A DNA stretch of 64,000 nt from Psychrobacter sp. P2G3 (GCF_001593285.1 NZ_CP012529.1:3257752-3321751); one strand, 5' to 3'. Counted from the stretch's first letter, positions 1 through 9,661 are shown. A program made the numbers and translations. Notes: generated by a model not told the origin, from the letters alone.

Positions 1-2
1 AT

Positions 3-1010
3 TTGATCGGTGAAACGATGGGCACAAGCTACCATATCAGTTACCAGTTGCCAGAAGATGTCGATGAAGCAGATATCCAAGCGGCTATCAACGAACGTTT
101 GCAACAGATCAATGACAGTATGTCGACGTACCAAGCTGATTCTACTATCTCTAAATTCAATAAGTTAGGTAAAGACATGCCTATCATCATTGATGCCGAT
201 TTTAGTCGCGTGCTCGATGTCTCGCGACAAGTCTATACCGAATCCGGTGGAGCATTTGATCCTACCGTTATGCCTCTTATCAATACTTGGGGGTTTGGTA
301 GCACCATGACCGTTGAACGCTTACAAAGCCCACCTAGTGCAGAGGCTATTGCACAAGCAAGTGCCTTGGTAGACTTTGATGGTGTCGTAAAACAAGATCA
401 AACGATCTACAAAACTAAAGATGGTATTGGTTTGGATTTTTCGGCAGTAGCGAAGGGTTATGGCGTCGATGTCATCGCTGATGTACTCAGAGATCGTTAT
501 CAAATTCGTAATTATATGGTTGAGATTGGTGGGGAAATTGCGACTGCTGGCGTTAGCAATCAACAACAGCCTTGGCAAATCGCCATCGATGCCCCTATTG
601 AGGGTAGTACTGTGAGCGAGCGCCAGACTATCACTGCTATTCGTCAACCTATAAAAACCAACAACCAGTTACATCTAGCGACTTCAGGCAACTACCGTAA
701 TTCAGTGATATTCGATGGCAAGCACTATAGCCATACGATTGACCCTACTACTGGAAAACCTATCGTTGGTGGTGCACCTTCGGTAACTGTTGCGGCAGAC
801 TCAGTCGCACTTGCGGATGCATGGGCAACTGCTCTCACTGCTATGCCTTATGAGAAGGCACTTAGTGTCGCTAAACAACAAAATTTAGCCGCACTATTTG
901 TGATATTAGCTGATGGAGTACAACCGAACGATTCGGTAGATAGTCTCGATGATTGGCAAGTAGTACAGACGCCTGCGATGCAAGCATTACGTGCTGATAA
1001 ACAGCCTTAA
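3..1010 (+). CDS. apbE: FAD:protein FMN transferase ApbE (5' end cut by the window)
   Basis: Attaches FMN covalently to Thr of flavoproteins such as NqrB/NqrC of the Na+-translocating NADH:quinone reductase, on the periplasmic side. The visible part opens with GETMGTSYHISY, the ApbE block that normally follows the lipoprotein signal, so the signal peptide lies left of the window. Other family blocks are present: DFSAVAKGYGVD, the MVEIGGEIATAG segment, and HTIDPTTGKP with the downstream SVTVAADSVALADAWATAL metal-binding region. The nqrM gene 130 bp downstream supports a role in NQR assembly; the nqr structural genes are presumably to the left. The apparent TTG start is only the first in-frame codon, not the true start. 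Confidence 0.93.
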   Translation: MIGETMGTSYHISYQLPEDVDEADIQAAINERLQQINDSMSTYQADSTISKFNKLGKDMPIIIDADFSRVLDVSRQVYTESGGAFDPTVMPLINTWGFGSTMTVERLQSPPSAEAIAQASALVDFDGVVKQDQTIYKTKDGIGLDFSAVAKGYGVDVIADVLRDRYQIRNYMVEIGGEIATAGVSNQQQPWQIAIDAPIEGSTVSERQTITAIRQPIKTNNQLHLATSGNYRNSVIFDGKHYSHTIDPTTGKPIVGGAPSVTVAADSVALADAWATALTAMPYEKALSVAKQQNLAALFVILADGVQPNDSVDSLDDWQVVQTPAMQALRADKQP

Positions 1011-1068
1011 TCTCTAATCATTATGCTTTAAAGAATACTCGAAGAGTAAACGGACAGTGCAAAAATTT

Positions 1069-1120
1069 GCTATACTATTAAGGTGTTATCTCTATAAATA
1101 AAGATAGCACCTCTATTTTT
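1069..1120 (+). promoter_or_regulatory. Extended -10 promoter followed by a hairpin ahead of nqrM
   Basis: TTGCTATACT is an extended -10 box. It is followed at about 1081-1112 by an inverted repeat (AGGTGTTATCT / AGATAGCACCT, one G-U pair) and then CTATTTTTAAAA. The hairpin can be read as the terminator of apbE or as a 5' stem on a nqrM transcript. The two readings are not separable from sequence alone. Confidence 0.45.
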
Positions 1121-1139
1121 AAAAAACGAGGTTTCCTCT

Positions 1140-1385
1140 ATGTTTAGTCAATTGCTTCCCATGCTTGCCATCACCTTTACCGTATTTATATTGTTCTTTG
1201 TATTTATGGGTATTGGCTATATGGTCAAGAAAAAGCCGCTTAGAGGATCTTGTGGCGGTGTTGCTAAATTGATGGGCGATGAAAACTGCTCATTCTGTGG
1301 TAATGATCCTAATAAATGTGACTCAATCATCGCTGAACAGCAAGAAAATGCGTTAAAAGCCGCTCAATTAGGTAAATCTGTATAA
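1140..1385 (+). CDS. nqrM: Na+-NQR maturation protein NqrM
   Basis: Small (81 aa) membrane-anchored protein needed for maturation of the Na+-translocating NADH:quinone reductase, thought to deliver iron for the Fe centre between NqrD and NqrE. Residues 5-28 form one transmembrane helix. The soluble tail carries the family Cys pattern: LRGSCGGV, then CSFCGNDPNKCD, giving four cysteines suited to metal binding. Length and Cys spacing fit the DUF539/NqrM family. It follows apbE, the usual order at the end of nqr operons. A GAGG-like ribosome site precedes the ATG. Confidence 0.92.
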   Translation: MFSQLLPMLAITFTVFILFFVFMGIGYMVKKKPLRGSCGGVAKLMGDENCSFCGNDPNKCDSIIAEQQENALKAAQLGKSV

Positions 1386-1709
1386 ACGCCTGCGCTAGTT
1401 ACCATACGCTGGTAGTATTTACCTAACATCTGTTCCTATAATAGCGTCTAGTCCTTTGAAATGGATTGGCGCTATTTTTAGTTGTGCTGTGCAATTATTT
1501 ATAAATAGCTCTTTATAATCAGCTTTCAAAATAGTCAGCTTTTCAAAGTCACTACTCATATACTATGTTTGCCCTATTCAATAAGGTAGCAAGCTTGTAT
1601 TTCTTGCGCTCTGCAAGTACTTTCTAGTTCTGATTTATTATATCAATCACCGTTTAGGTGCGTTTTCTATGGTGTTATTTGCAAGCGACGACTCTATCGA
1701 CGCTGTTTA
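1386..1709. other. 324-bp gap between nqrM and the MFS gene
   Basis: The gap holds a rho-independent-type hairpin at 1440-1480 (AATAGCG / CGCTATT around a partly paired loop, then TTTTAG) that probably ends nqrM. The remainder, 1481-1709, is AT-rich with no ORF or RNA that I recognise; it presumably carries the promoter of the next gene. Confidence 0.5.
1440..1480 (+). terminator. Terminator after nqrM
   Basis: Inverted repeat AATAGCG / CGCTATT with additional inner pairing (AGTCC / GGATT), followed by a short T-tract TTTTT. It lies 55 bp after the nqrM stop. Confidence 0.6.
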
Positions 1710-2978
1710 ATGACGTGTCCTTTTTCTTACTCTAATAGTCGTGCTGCTATGTCTACTTCTCCAAACTCGCAGTCATTTAAGCTGCCCTCATCACGCTTCA
1801 CTTTTTGGCTCGTGTTATGTGCCATGATTTTACTTGCCACCAATATGCGTGCGCCAATCGTTGCTCTTGGCTCTATTGCGCCAGTAGTACAAGATGCGCT
1901 CAATATTTCTGAGACTCAGATTGGTTGGCTAGGTGCAGTGCCCATGCTGACTTTTGCAGTGGGCGCGCTTATCGCACCATCAATTGGTAAGCGCTTTGGG
2001 CTTGAGAATACGCTGATTGTGATGATTGCGTTATTAACGACGGGTATGATTATTCGTACCGTTATGCCAACTTGGATTGGGTTTTTAAGTGGCACATTAT
2101 TACTAACGTTGGCCATTGGTTTTGCCAATACCTTAGCTGCGCCCGTTATTAAACAGCGTACGCCGAATCATATTCCGCTGATTACTGGTTTGTTTAGTCT
2201 AACGATGACGGTGACGGCAGGCATAGTAGCAGGAGTCGTACTACCGCTATCTGAGCAGGTAGGCTGGCAGTGGGCGCTTGGTGGTTGGTCGATTTTAGGC
2301 ATATTTGCCATTGTACTTTGGGTATTTTTACGTCTGCGTCTCGGCTCATCTAGTCATCAAGCGGTTGTCCCACCTGCATCAGGATCTTCAGAGATATCCA
2401 TGTGGCGCACGCCTTTTGCTTGGCAAATTGCAGTCTTTATGGGTTTGCAGTCACTGCTGTTCTATACCGTTGCCAGTTTCTTGCCATCTATTTGGGTAAG
2501 CCAAGGACTATCAGCCGTTAAAGCCGGACAAATGGGTTCGGTGTTTCAATTTATGGCACCGATCGCTATTTTAAGCTTAACTTGGCTGGTAAACCGGGGG
2601 CGTCCTATTCAAGCGTTGGCGGTATTTGCTGCTGTGTTAAACGTCATTGGTATCATAGGGGTAAGCTACTTATCTACTGACCTTGCATGGTTATGGTCAG
2701 GCTTAATGGGCATTGGCTGCTCAGCGATTTTTACCTTAAGCATGATGTTGTTCTCGCTACGTACCTATACGACTAACCAATCTAGCGAGCTGTCTGGCAT
2801 GGCTCAATTCGTTGGATATTTGATTGCGTTTTTTGGTCCATTAGGGACTGGTTGGCTACATGAAGCGACTGGCAGCTGGGATTTACCGCTTTTTATTATG
2901 CTAATCTTGATGATTATCAATGTTGTGATTGCTTGGATGGTAAGTCGTCCAGTGATGGTCGATGGTCGCCCTGCTTAG
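1710..2978 (+). CDS. MFS transporter, CynX/NimT (cyanate/2-nitroimidazole) family
   Basis: Twelve-helix major facilitator of 422 aa. The N-terminal helix and loop with NMRAPIVALGSIAPVVQDAL, then ETQIGWLGAVPMLTFAVGALIAPSIGKRFG, is the signature of the CynX/NimT/YycB group, whose members move cyanate, nitroimidazoles or other small organic molecules. The substrate here cannot be read from sequence. A start at 1749 (MSTSPNSQ) would remove a Ser-rich leader and is about as likely as 1710; neither has a good ribosome site. It stands alone, with a terminator upstream and no co-transcribed gene. Confidence 0.85.
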   Translation: MTCPFSYSNSRAAMSTSPNSQSFKLPSSRFTFWLVLCAMILLATNMRAPIVALGSIAPVVQDALNISETQIGWLGAVPMLTFAVGALIAPSIGKRFGLENTLIVMIALLTTGMIIRTVMPTWIGFLSGTLLLTLAIGFANTLAAPVIKQRTPNHIPLITGLFSLTMTVTAGIVAGVVLPLSEQVGWQWALGGWSILGIFAIVLWVFLRLRLGSSSHQAVVPPASGSSEISMWRTPFAWQIAVFMGLQSLLFYTVASFLPSIWVSQGLSAVKAGQMGSVFQFMAPIAILSLTWLVNRGRPIQALAVFAAVLNVIGIIGVSYLSTDLAWLWSGLMGIGCSAIFTLSMMLFSLRTYTTNQSSELSGMAQFVGYLIAFFGPLGTGWLHEATGSWDLPLFIMLILMIINVVIAWMVSRPVMVDGRPA

Positions 2979-3082
2979 CTTAAAGCGTGTTTGATGTATT
3001 ATTAACTATCAGCAGTCATTAATAATGCCGACTTGTGAATTATTAAAGCGCGTTTAATAATGATAAATTCAAAGGAATGAAG

Positions 3083-4156
3083 ATGAGCAACTCTATCAAG
3101 CAAAACAAAGCTGACACTGAAAGCCAGTTCGATTTATTACCTGCTGTTGCTAATTATCTAAAGGTATTAAATGAACAGCTGCTCCCTGCTTTTATTAACA
3201 CAGGCAGTATCCCTAACGCCATCAATGCCAGAGATGGCCTAGCAAATTTAACTCATACCTTTGTCACCGAAGCCGTGAATGTGGCGCTAATAGTCGATGA
3301 CATCATTGAATGTGATGCGTCAACTAACGATGCTTATGATGTGCCTACTTATCATGTACCAGTGCGCCTTTTTTATCCTAGCTTGCCTGATGCTTCAATA
3401 GAGCAGACTGAGCAAACACCACCACCCGTGATGCTGTACTTTCATGGTGGCGGTGGTACAGCGGGTAGCGTCTCTGTTTATCATCAAATTCTATGCCGTT
3501 TAGCGAAGCATACTGGGCACATTATTGTTGCCCCAGAATACCGCCTTGCACCAGAAAATCCTTACCCTTGTGCTCAAAACGATGCTTGTACCGCTTTGCT
3601 TGGATTGAATAAACTACTCGCCCGCCATCACATTAGCACAAATGAGCTAGTAGTAGCAGGAGACAGTCATGGTGGGGCATTAGTCACCAATCTCCTACGC
3701 GACCCTAGAATAATAGAGTCAGGCATAATAAATGATATCAGCGCGCAAGTACTGATATATCCGAGCGTTGACTTTACTATGAGCTGTCCCTCTATTGAAA
3801 AATACGCCAATGGTTATCTGCTCAGTCAAGCACGTATCAGTTGGTATTTTGACCAGTATTTTCAACATAACTTTCAACACGATGAAGACAGACAGGCAAA
3901 GTCCGCTCTATTTGCCAGCTCAGATGAGCTCGCGCATCAGCCGCCTGCCCTTATCATTAATGCAGCGGTCGACCCGTTATATGATGAAGGCGTTGCTTAT
4001 GCCGCCAAACTTAGCGAAGCTGGTGTTGACACGCAGCACATCACTTTTGACAAAGTCATTCATGCTTACCTAAATATGGAAAATCTTAATCCTGATATCT
4101 GTAAACAAACTTATCAGGCCATATCTGAGTTTTTGGGTAGCAAAAGTTCTGAATAA
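3083..4156 (+). CDS. Alpha/beta hydrolase, hormone-sensitive-lipase family
   Basis: Predicted cytoplasmic esterase of about 357 aa acting on short-chain or aromatic esters. The oxyanion-hole motif MLYFHGGGG is followed by PEYRLAPENPYP, the nucleophile elbow GDSHGG (family usual GDSAGG, so His replaces Ala next to the Ser), an Asp in DPLYDEG, and a final His in VIHAYLNM, which complete the Ser-Asp-His triad. I chose ATG 3083 over 3077 because AAGGA then sits at a proper distance. A second, longer HSL-type enzyme lies at 36.3 kb. The natural substrate is unknown. Confidence 0.85.
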   Translation: MSNSIKQNKADTESQFDLLPAVANYLKVLNEQLLPAFINTGSIPNAINARDGLANLTHTFVTEAVNVALIVDDIIECDASTNDAYDVPTYHVPVRLFYPSLPDASIEQTEQTPPPVMLYFHGGGGTAGSVSVYHQILCRLAKHTGHIIVAPEYRLAPENPYPCAQNDACTALLGLNKLLARHHISTNELVVAGDSHGGALVTNLLRDPRIIESGIINDISAQVLIYPSVDFTMSCPSIEKYANGYLLSQARISWYFDQYFQHNFQHDEDRQAKSALFASSDELAHQPPALIINAAVDPLYDEGVAYAAKLSEAGVDTQHITFDKVIHAYLNMENLNPDICKQTYQAISEFLGSKSSE

Positions 4157-4292
4157 CGCTAACCAATCTCAGACAGTCAACGGCTATCAAAGTTGTTAAG
4201 GTGTTTTTTGATCATAGTATCAGCTACTTGTGAATATTAAGCCTGACCTAATATAAAGCAAATAATGCCAATAAATATGTAACGGAATCACT

Positions 4293-5087
4293 ATGTCATT
4301 GCCTTTAATAAAGCCTTATTTATTTAAATTTTTATCAAAGAAACTTAGCTTAGCGCTACTGACTAGCTTAGCGTTGATAGCGTGTAGTCCAGCCACTGAT
4401 AAAGAGGCTGACGCTAACGACCCAGTAGTAGATGTACCTCAAGCAGAGGTTGCTAATGAAGTTCCACGTGAAACAGCAACTGAGCAAGATAATGTCGCGT
4501 CGATTGAGCAACCTCTTACTATTTTAGCACTTGGCGACTCTCTGACCGAAGGTCTAGGGGTAGACCCTGATGACAATTACCCTGCCCAATTAGAAGCAAC
4601 GCTCAAAGATATGGGCTACGAGAATGTCAAAGTCATCAACTCAGGTCTCAGTGGGGAAACCAGCACTGGCTTGATCAACCGTTTGGACTGGGTTGCACAA
4701 ACCAAGCCTGACATTACTATTTTGACCATCGGTGCGAACGATGCTATCCGTGGTATTGACGTCGCAACCGTTGAAGCCAATATCCGTACTGCTGTCAAAC
4801 GCTTACAAGACAATGGCAGTGAAGTCATCTTGGGCGGCATGCAGATTTATGACAATCTTGGCTCTGATTATGTACAGTCGTTTGCCGCGATTTATCCTCG
4901 TGTCGCTAAAGATATGAACGTCACGCTTATTCCGTTCTTCTTAAATGGTGTGGGCGGTGACCCTGAGCTCAATCAAGCTGATGCCATTCATCCGACCAAG
5001 GATGGCTACACAGTTATCGTTAATGATAATATCCTGCCAATCTTAGCGCCTAAGCTTGAAGCAATGGTAGAGAATGAAAGCAACTGA
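4293..5087 (+). CDS. tesA: GDSL esterase / thioesterase I, TesA-like, predicted lipoprotein
   Basis: SGNH-fold hydrolase acting on acyl-CoA, lysophospholipid or aryl esters. Block I is LALGDSLTEGLG with the nucleophile at Ser83; block II Gly is in NSGLSGETSTG; block III Asn is in LTIGANDAIRG; block V Asp and His are in DAIHPTKDGY. Unlike periplasmic E. coli TesA, this protein begins with a lipobox ending at Cys31 (SLALIAC) followed by a 45-residue acidic linker, so it should be anchored to a membrane. It is followed 70 bp later by ybbA and ybbP, the usual tesA neighbours, here in the same direction. Confidence 0.88.
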   Translation: MSLPLIKPYLFKFLSKKLSLALLTSLALIACSPATDKEADANDPVVDVPQAEVANEVPRETATEQDNVASIEQPLTILALGDSLTEGLGVDPDDNYPAQLEATLKDMGYENVKVINSGLSGETSTGLINRLDWVAQTKPDITILTIGANDAIRGIDVATVEANIRTAVKRLQDNGSEVILGGMQIYDNLGSDYVQSFAAIYPRVAKDMNVTLIPFFLNGVGGDPELNQADAIHPTKDGYTVIVNDNILPILAPKLEAMVENESN

Positions 5088-5156
5088 TTCGACTGACTGA
5101 GAAAATTTTAAAAAGCCAGTGCAAGTAACAGACACTACGTCAACTGAGACCCTGTA

Positions 5157-5891
5157 ATGACCTTATCAAATCCGACTGCACCAACATCAGAAGCTATATC
5201 AAATTCTGCACAGCAAGCCCTACTAACCGCCTCGCATCTCAATAAAACCGTGCAAGTCGGGGAACAATCGCTGTCTATTATCAAGGACGTTAGTATTCAT
5301 GTTGATGCTGGCGAGTTTGTAGTGATTATGGGTAAATCAGGCTCGGGTAAATCAACTTTGCTTGGTTTGCTGGCAGCGTTAGATTATCCCGATAGCGGCT
5401 CGGTTGAGCTGGCTGGACAGACATTAAGCAGTCTTGATGAAGATGCCCTTGCCGTCATTCGTCAACGTGATATGGGCTTTGTTTTTCAGTCATTTCACCT
5501 ATTACCAACTTTGACGGTGGCGGAAAACATTGCCTTCCCGCTTGATATCGCTCGACGTCCGAATAAAGCACGCGTCAATGAATTGATTGAGGCCGTCGAT
5601 TTGGGTCATAGACGTCATAGTCTGCCCAATCAATTATCAGGCGGTGAGCAACAACGCACGGCGGTGGCACGAGCACTGGTATCGCGTCCCAAAATCGTCT
5701 TCGCTGATGAGCCGACAGGTAATTTAGACGAGCAAAACGCTGACCAAGTGATGAAGCTATTATTAGATTTACGCCAGCAGACGGGTTCAGCACTCGTCGT
5801 CGTGACTCATGATCCTGCGCTTGCCGAAATCGCAGATCGAGTCATTACCATGCATGACGGTATGATAGATGGGTCGAAAGTTAATGGATAA
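5157..5891 (+). CDS. ybbA: ABC transporter ATP-binding protein YbbA
   Basis: ATPase partner of the YbbP permease, in the LolD/MacB-like type VII group of mechanotransmitting transporters. It shows Walker A GKSGSGKST, the Q-loop FVFQSFHLLPTLT, the signature LSGGEQQR, Walker B KIVFADEPTGNLD, and the switch His in VVTHD. A 40-residue N-terminal tail precedes the ABC core. It overlaps the start of the ybbP frame by about 20 bp, which implies translational coupling. In E. coli YbbAP lies next to TesA and is linked to hydrophobic-compound release; the same role is inferred here from context. Confidence 0.92.
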   Translation: MTLSNPTAPTSEAISNSAQQALLTASHLNKTVQVGEQSLSIIKDVSIHVDAGEFVVIMGKSGSGKSTLLGLLAALDYPDSGSVELAGQTLSSLDEDALAVIRQRDMGFVFQSFHLLPTLTVAENIAFPLDIARRPNKARVNELIEAVDLGHRRHSLPNQLSGGEQQRTAVARALVSRPKIVFADEPTGNLDEQNADQVMKLLLDLRQQTGSALVVVTHDPALAEIADRVITMHDGMIDGSKVNG

Positions 5892-8478
5892 CATGGATAA
5901 AGAGTCAAATTATTCTGGTGGCATGATAAGTCAACTTTTTACTCGCGATCTAGGCGCACAAGCTTTAAGTCGTAGCTGGTGGCGGCGCTGGGTATATCCA
6001 GTGTTGTATTTATTGACGCTCACGCTATCGCTTGCCACCTACCTCACTCTTGATTCTATCCAGCAGTCTGTTGATAGCTACATCACAGACAATCAGCGCG
6101 CGCTAATCGGTGGTGATCTGATACTTGAGAGTAATCAAGAATGGCCAGCGGACATTTTAAAGCAAGTCCAAACCTTGCCTGACGACCAAATCGTCTACGA
6201 TCATCAGTTCAGCTCTATGGTAGTTACCGACGAGCAAACCTTGCTGGTGCGCGTTAAAGGTATCACGCCAGCTTATCCGCTATACGGAACAGCAGAAACA
6301 GCTTCGGGCAAACCATTATGGGAACAGCTCAAGCCTGACACCGTGGTCGTCGCGCCAGAAGTCCTGCAAGGTATCAATGCGAGTATTGGCGATAGCATTA
6401 CTATTGGCGAAGGGCAATTTACGATCAGCGATGTGCTGACCAAAGAGCCGGATCGTCCACTTAGTGCCTTTGACTTTGGCGGGCATGTCCTCATGCAAGC
6501 GGACGCCCTGGAAGCAACCAACTTACTCGGTCAACGTAGCCGCGTGCGTTATCGCATTGAGATGGCAGGAGACGTTGAGACCATAGAGCCACTACGTGAG
6601 CGGTTAGAGCAAACCTTGACCAGCTACCCTGATATTAGACTGTCTGATATCGATTCAGAGGACACGCAAATATCGCGTATCTCTGACAATGTATTGATGT
6701 TTTTGAAGTTACTGGTCATTGCGGTATTGCTATTATCAGCGGTGGCGATGTATGGGGTCATCACGGCTTTTGTAACCAAGCAGCAGTCTAACAATGCGAT
6801 TCGCTTGGCCTTAGGTGAGCCTCTCAAATCTCTCAAACGTAGCTATTATCAGCTACTGATAGCAACCACTGTTATCGCCTGTATTGCAGCGAGTATACTG
6901 AGTTTCGGCTTACTGCAAATTGGTCAGCCGTATCTTATTGCCATCCTGCCAGCAGACGTTGGCCTAGCCATCAACCCTATCAGTATAATCAAAACCATCA
7001 TCATTGCTTTAGTACTGACCTTACTGATTGCCCAGCGTGGCTTAAGCACTCTCAGCACCACTAAGCCTGCAACATTGCTCAATCAAGGTGCTAGCCAGCA
7101 ATCACAAAACCTGCCTTGGTATCGACGCCTACCCCTATTATGGTACGGTCTGATGCTCGTAGGACTGTATGCGTTTTTTGCTTATGAAGTTGGCTCATTA
7201 ACATTTGGCGCGCAGCTACTTGCTGGTTTAATTGCCTTTGTGGCGATATTTTGGCTATTGGCACGCGCTTGGCTATGGCTGCTGACCAAATTGGCGATGA
7301 ATACTGATATCAGTTGGATGAAGCGCATTGCCATTCATAACCTTGCGCGTAAAGGCAACCAATCTGCACTGTTCTTTGTCACCCTATCGTTATCAGTCGC
7401 TGTCCTCACGCTCATCACCACGCTCAATCATAGTATCAATGCGCAGTTTATTAATGCGTATCCTGAAGATGCGCCGAATTTGTTTTTATTAGATGTCCAA
7501 AGCGATCAACATGAGGATATTAATGCCTTAATCGGTACGCCAGTGAGCTACTATCCGGTCATTCGCGCACGTGTCGTGACAGCAAACGACGTACCCGCGC
7601 AAGATATCGAACCTGCGGATGGCTTTGATGAGCCTACCCGCGTCTTTAACTTAAGCTACGCAGATACGGTGATGGACACGGAGTTCATTACTGATGCGGT
7701 AGAAGACAATAAGCTGTACTCGCCTATCGAAGCTGATGGTCAACAAGGCCAAACGCCACAGATTGCACCACTGTCTATTTTAGATACTGCTGCAGGCATG
7801 CTCAATGTCGGTATGGGCGATCAGGTTCGTTTTAATATTCAAGGTATCGAAATCGTTGGTCAGATTACCAGTATTCGCTCACGTTACGAGCGTGGCCCAA
7901 GCCCTTATTTTTATTTCTTGTTTGAGCCATCGGTGCTATCTGCTGCTCCGCAAATCCAATTTGCCACCGCGCATGTGGCAGAAGATGCTATCCCAGAGCT
8001 GCAAGGCAAACTGGTACGCGAATTTCCTGCTGTCACTACCATTGACGGTACGGCAATCGCCGAACAAGTCCAAGAGCTGGTGGTACAAATGAGCCGCTTG
8101 GTCTATGTCTTTACATTGCTGGCATTGCTGACGGGTGTGATGGTGTTGATAAGCTCACTCCTCTCTACCTCGCAAGATCGCATGCAAGAAAGCGCCTCGT
8201 TCAGGCTATTAGGGATGCAAAAGCGCGACTTATATATGCTCAATATCTTAGAGCTTGGGGTGCTTGGTATTAGTGCGGCGACATTTGCGGTGGTTATCGC
8301 CAGCGTTGGCGCATGGTTTGCGATTACCCAATGGTTCAATCTACGCTTTAGCGTGCCGTGGGTAAACTTAGGAATCGGCAGTGCAGCGTTAGTTGCCTTG
8401 TTATTTGGCATTGCTATTATCTATGTCAGATTGGTGATTGGACGTGGGATTATGGCAAGGGTTCGGGCGATGATTTAG
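5869..8478 (+). CDS. ybbP: FtsX/MacB-type ABC permease YbbP
   Basis: Inner-membrane permease of 869 aa. It has a first helix at about residues 45-65, a large periplasmic domain, an FtsX-type core of helices near 280-400, further helices at about 420-475 and 505-520, a second periplasmic domain, and a terminal three-helix FtsX unit from about 745. This duplicated layout is that of YbbP. It works with YbbA as a mechanical energy coupler rather than a classical importer. Three in-frame ATGs (5869, 5884, 5893) are possible starts; all overlap or abut the ybbA stop, and none has a strong ribosome site. Confidence 0.9.
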   Translation: MGRKLMDNMDKESNYSGGMISQLFTRDLGAQALSRSWWRRWVYPVLYLLTLTLSLATYLTLDSIQQSVDSYITDNQRALIGGDLILESNQEWPADILKQVQTLPDDQIVYDHQFSSMVVTDEQTLLVRVKGITPAYPLYGTAETASGKPLWEQLKPDTVVVAPEVLQGINASIGDSITIGEGQFTISDVLTKEPDRPLSAFDFGGHVLMQADALEATNLLGQRSRVRYRIEMAGDVETIEPLRERLEQTLTSYPDIRLSDIDSEDTQISRISDNVLMFLKLLVIAVLLLSAVAMYGVITAFVTKQQSNNAIRLALGEPLKSLKRSYYQLLIATTVIACIAASILSFGLLQIGQPYLIAILPADVGLAINPISIIKTIIIALVLTLLIAQRGLSTLSTTKPATLLNQGASQQSQNLPWYRRLPLLWYGLMLVGLYAFFAYEVGSLTFGAQLLAGLIAFVAIFWLLARAWLWLLTKLAMNTDISWMKRIAIHNLARKGNQSALFFVTLSLSVAVLTLITTLNHSINAQFINAYPEDAPNLFLLDVQSDQHEDINALIGTPVSYYPVIRARVVTANDVPAQDIEPADGFDEPTRVFNLSYADTVMDTEFITDAVEDNKLYSPIEADGQQGQTPQIAPLSILDTAAGMLNVGMGDQVRFNIQGIEIVGQITSIRSRYERGPSPYFYFLFEPSVLSAAPQIQFATAHVAEDAIPELQGKLVREFPAVTTIDGTAIAEQVQELVVQMSRLVYVFTLLALLTGVMVLISSLLSTSQDRMQESASFRLLGMQKRDLYMLNILELGVLGISAATFAVVIASVGAWFAITQWFNLRFSVPWVNLGIGSAALVALLFGIAIIYVRLVIGRGIMARVRAMI

Positions 8479-8586
8479 AGGTTTTTACTTGATATTCCTA
8501 GTAGACACCATCTCTAAAAGGTTCTTACAGTCTTATGACCATAAAGAAGATTGTTTTAATTGATATAATTTTAACTAAGAGAAGAT

Positions 8587-9474
8587 ATGAATATTTTTAG
8601 GATGCACATTAAACCTGGTGGTAAAGCCTCAAGGAAAACAACTTTTGATTATTGTATCGACAACAACTTGCTAGGCGTAGGCTGGCAGGTTCGAGATGTG
8701 AACAATACTAAAAACTGGGAAGACTACTATGAAAAAGCCAAAGAGAAATATGGAAAGGTAAATCAATGTGCTTATATTCATAAACACGTCAAAGTTGATG
8801 ACTTAGTGTGGACTAGAGATAAGAGCAAAGGCTATTTTCTTGCTAAAGTAGTGTCAGAATGGGAATATTTTAATAGCGAGGCTTCAATCAATGAAAATAT
8901 TGATATTGTAAATATTTTTAGAGTCGAACTCTTAGCAGTTCCAATTGGAGCAGTGCCAGGAAAAGTAATCGCTAGTTTTAGAGCTTCTAGAGCTTGTCAG
9001 AAGATAGCTGGTAATTCTATTAAGATATATTCTAGAATGTTGTGGAATGAACTATCACAAAACCAGTATTACGATACGAGTAATGACAAATTTAATGATA
9101 TTTTCTTAATGTTAGATGATGAAGAAACAGAAGATTTAGTATTTCTTTATTTACAGAGTATCGGTTGGTACGTTGTGCCTAGCTCGCGTAAAGGGGATAC
9201 TATGAGCTTTGAGTACCTTGCTATAAACCCACAAACAGGTAGGCGAGCTCTGACTCAAGTTAAGACTGGACATTCTACTGTACCTCGTAGTAGTTATAAC
9301 GATCGTGATTCGGATGAGCATATATTTCTATTTCAAACTAATGAAAAATACGTCGAAGAATCTTCGAGCTTATTGACGAATATATCTAGAAAAAATATTA
9401 TCGATTTTCTTAGAGAATCAAGAGACTGGTTGCCTGAGAACTTCGTATTGAAGATGAAAGCATGTTCAATGTAA
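8587..9474 (+). CDS. Putative PUA/EVE-like plus PD-(D/E)XK nuclease (Mrr-like), uncharacterised
   Basis: I cannot name this 295-aa protein with certainty. Residues 1-100 (NNLLGVGWQV, then VDDLVWTRDKSKGYFLAKV) resemble the N-terminal sensor domain seen in predicted Mrr-like restriction proteins (COG4127 type), a PUA/EVE-like fold. The C-terminal part has the layout of a PD-(D/E)XK nuclease: Glu182 in a helix (TEDLVFLYLQSIGWYVVPSS), Glu209 (SFEYL), then Gln224-Val-Lys226 (ALTQVKTG) on the next strand. The gene is AT-rich compared with ybbP and stands alone, facing the FtsZ-like gene. Inference: a single-gene, possibly modification-sensing restriction nuclease acquired by transfer. No methylase gene is nearby. 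Confidence 0.55.
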   Translation: MNIFRMHIKPGGKASRKTTFDYCIDNNLLGVGWQVRDVNNTKNWEDYYEKAKEKYGKVNQCAYIHKHVKVDDLVWTRDKSKGYFLAKVVSEWEYFNSEASINENIDIVNIFRVELLAVPIGAVPGKVIASFRASRACQKIAGNSIKIYSRMLWNELSQNQYYDTSNDKFNDIFLMLDDEETEDLVFLYLQSIGWYVVPSSRKGDTMSFEYLAINPQTGRRALTQVKTGHSTVPRSSYNDRDSDEHIFLFQTNEKYVEESSSLLTNISRKNIIDFLRESRDWLPENFVLKMKACSM

Positions 9475-9661
9475 ATAAATCAATTTCGATGGTGCAACTT
9501 AATCCCATTCGCTAATATAGCAACCGCATAATGTTGGCAAGGTAGCGGCTACCGTTGTCCATTCATTAACTGTTATAGCATGCAAGTGGTCTCTAGGTAA
9601 TACTTGAAACAGCCAAAATACTTTATAGTGTTTTCGCTATTTCGAAGCGAGTCATGATTCG

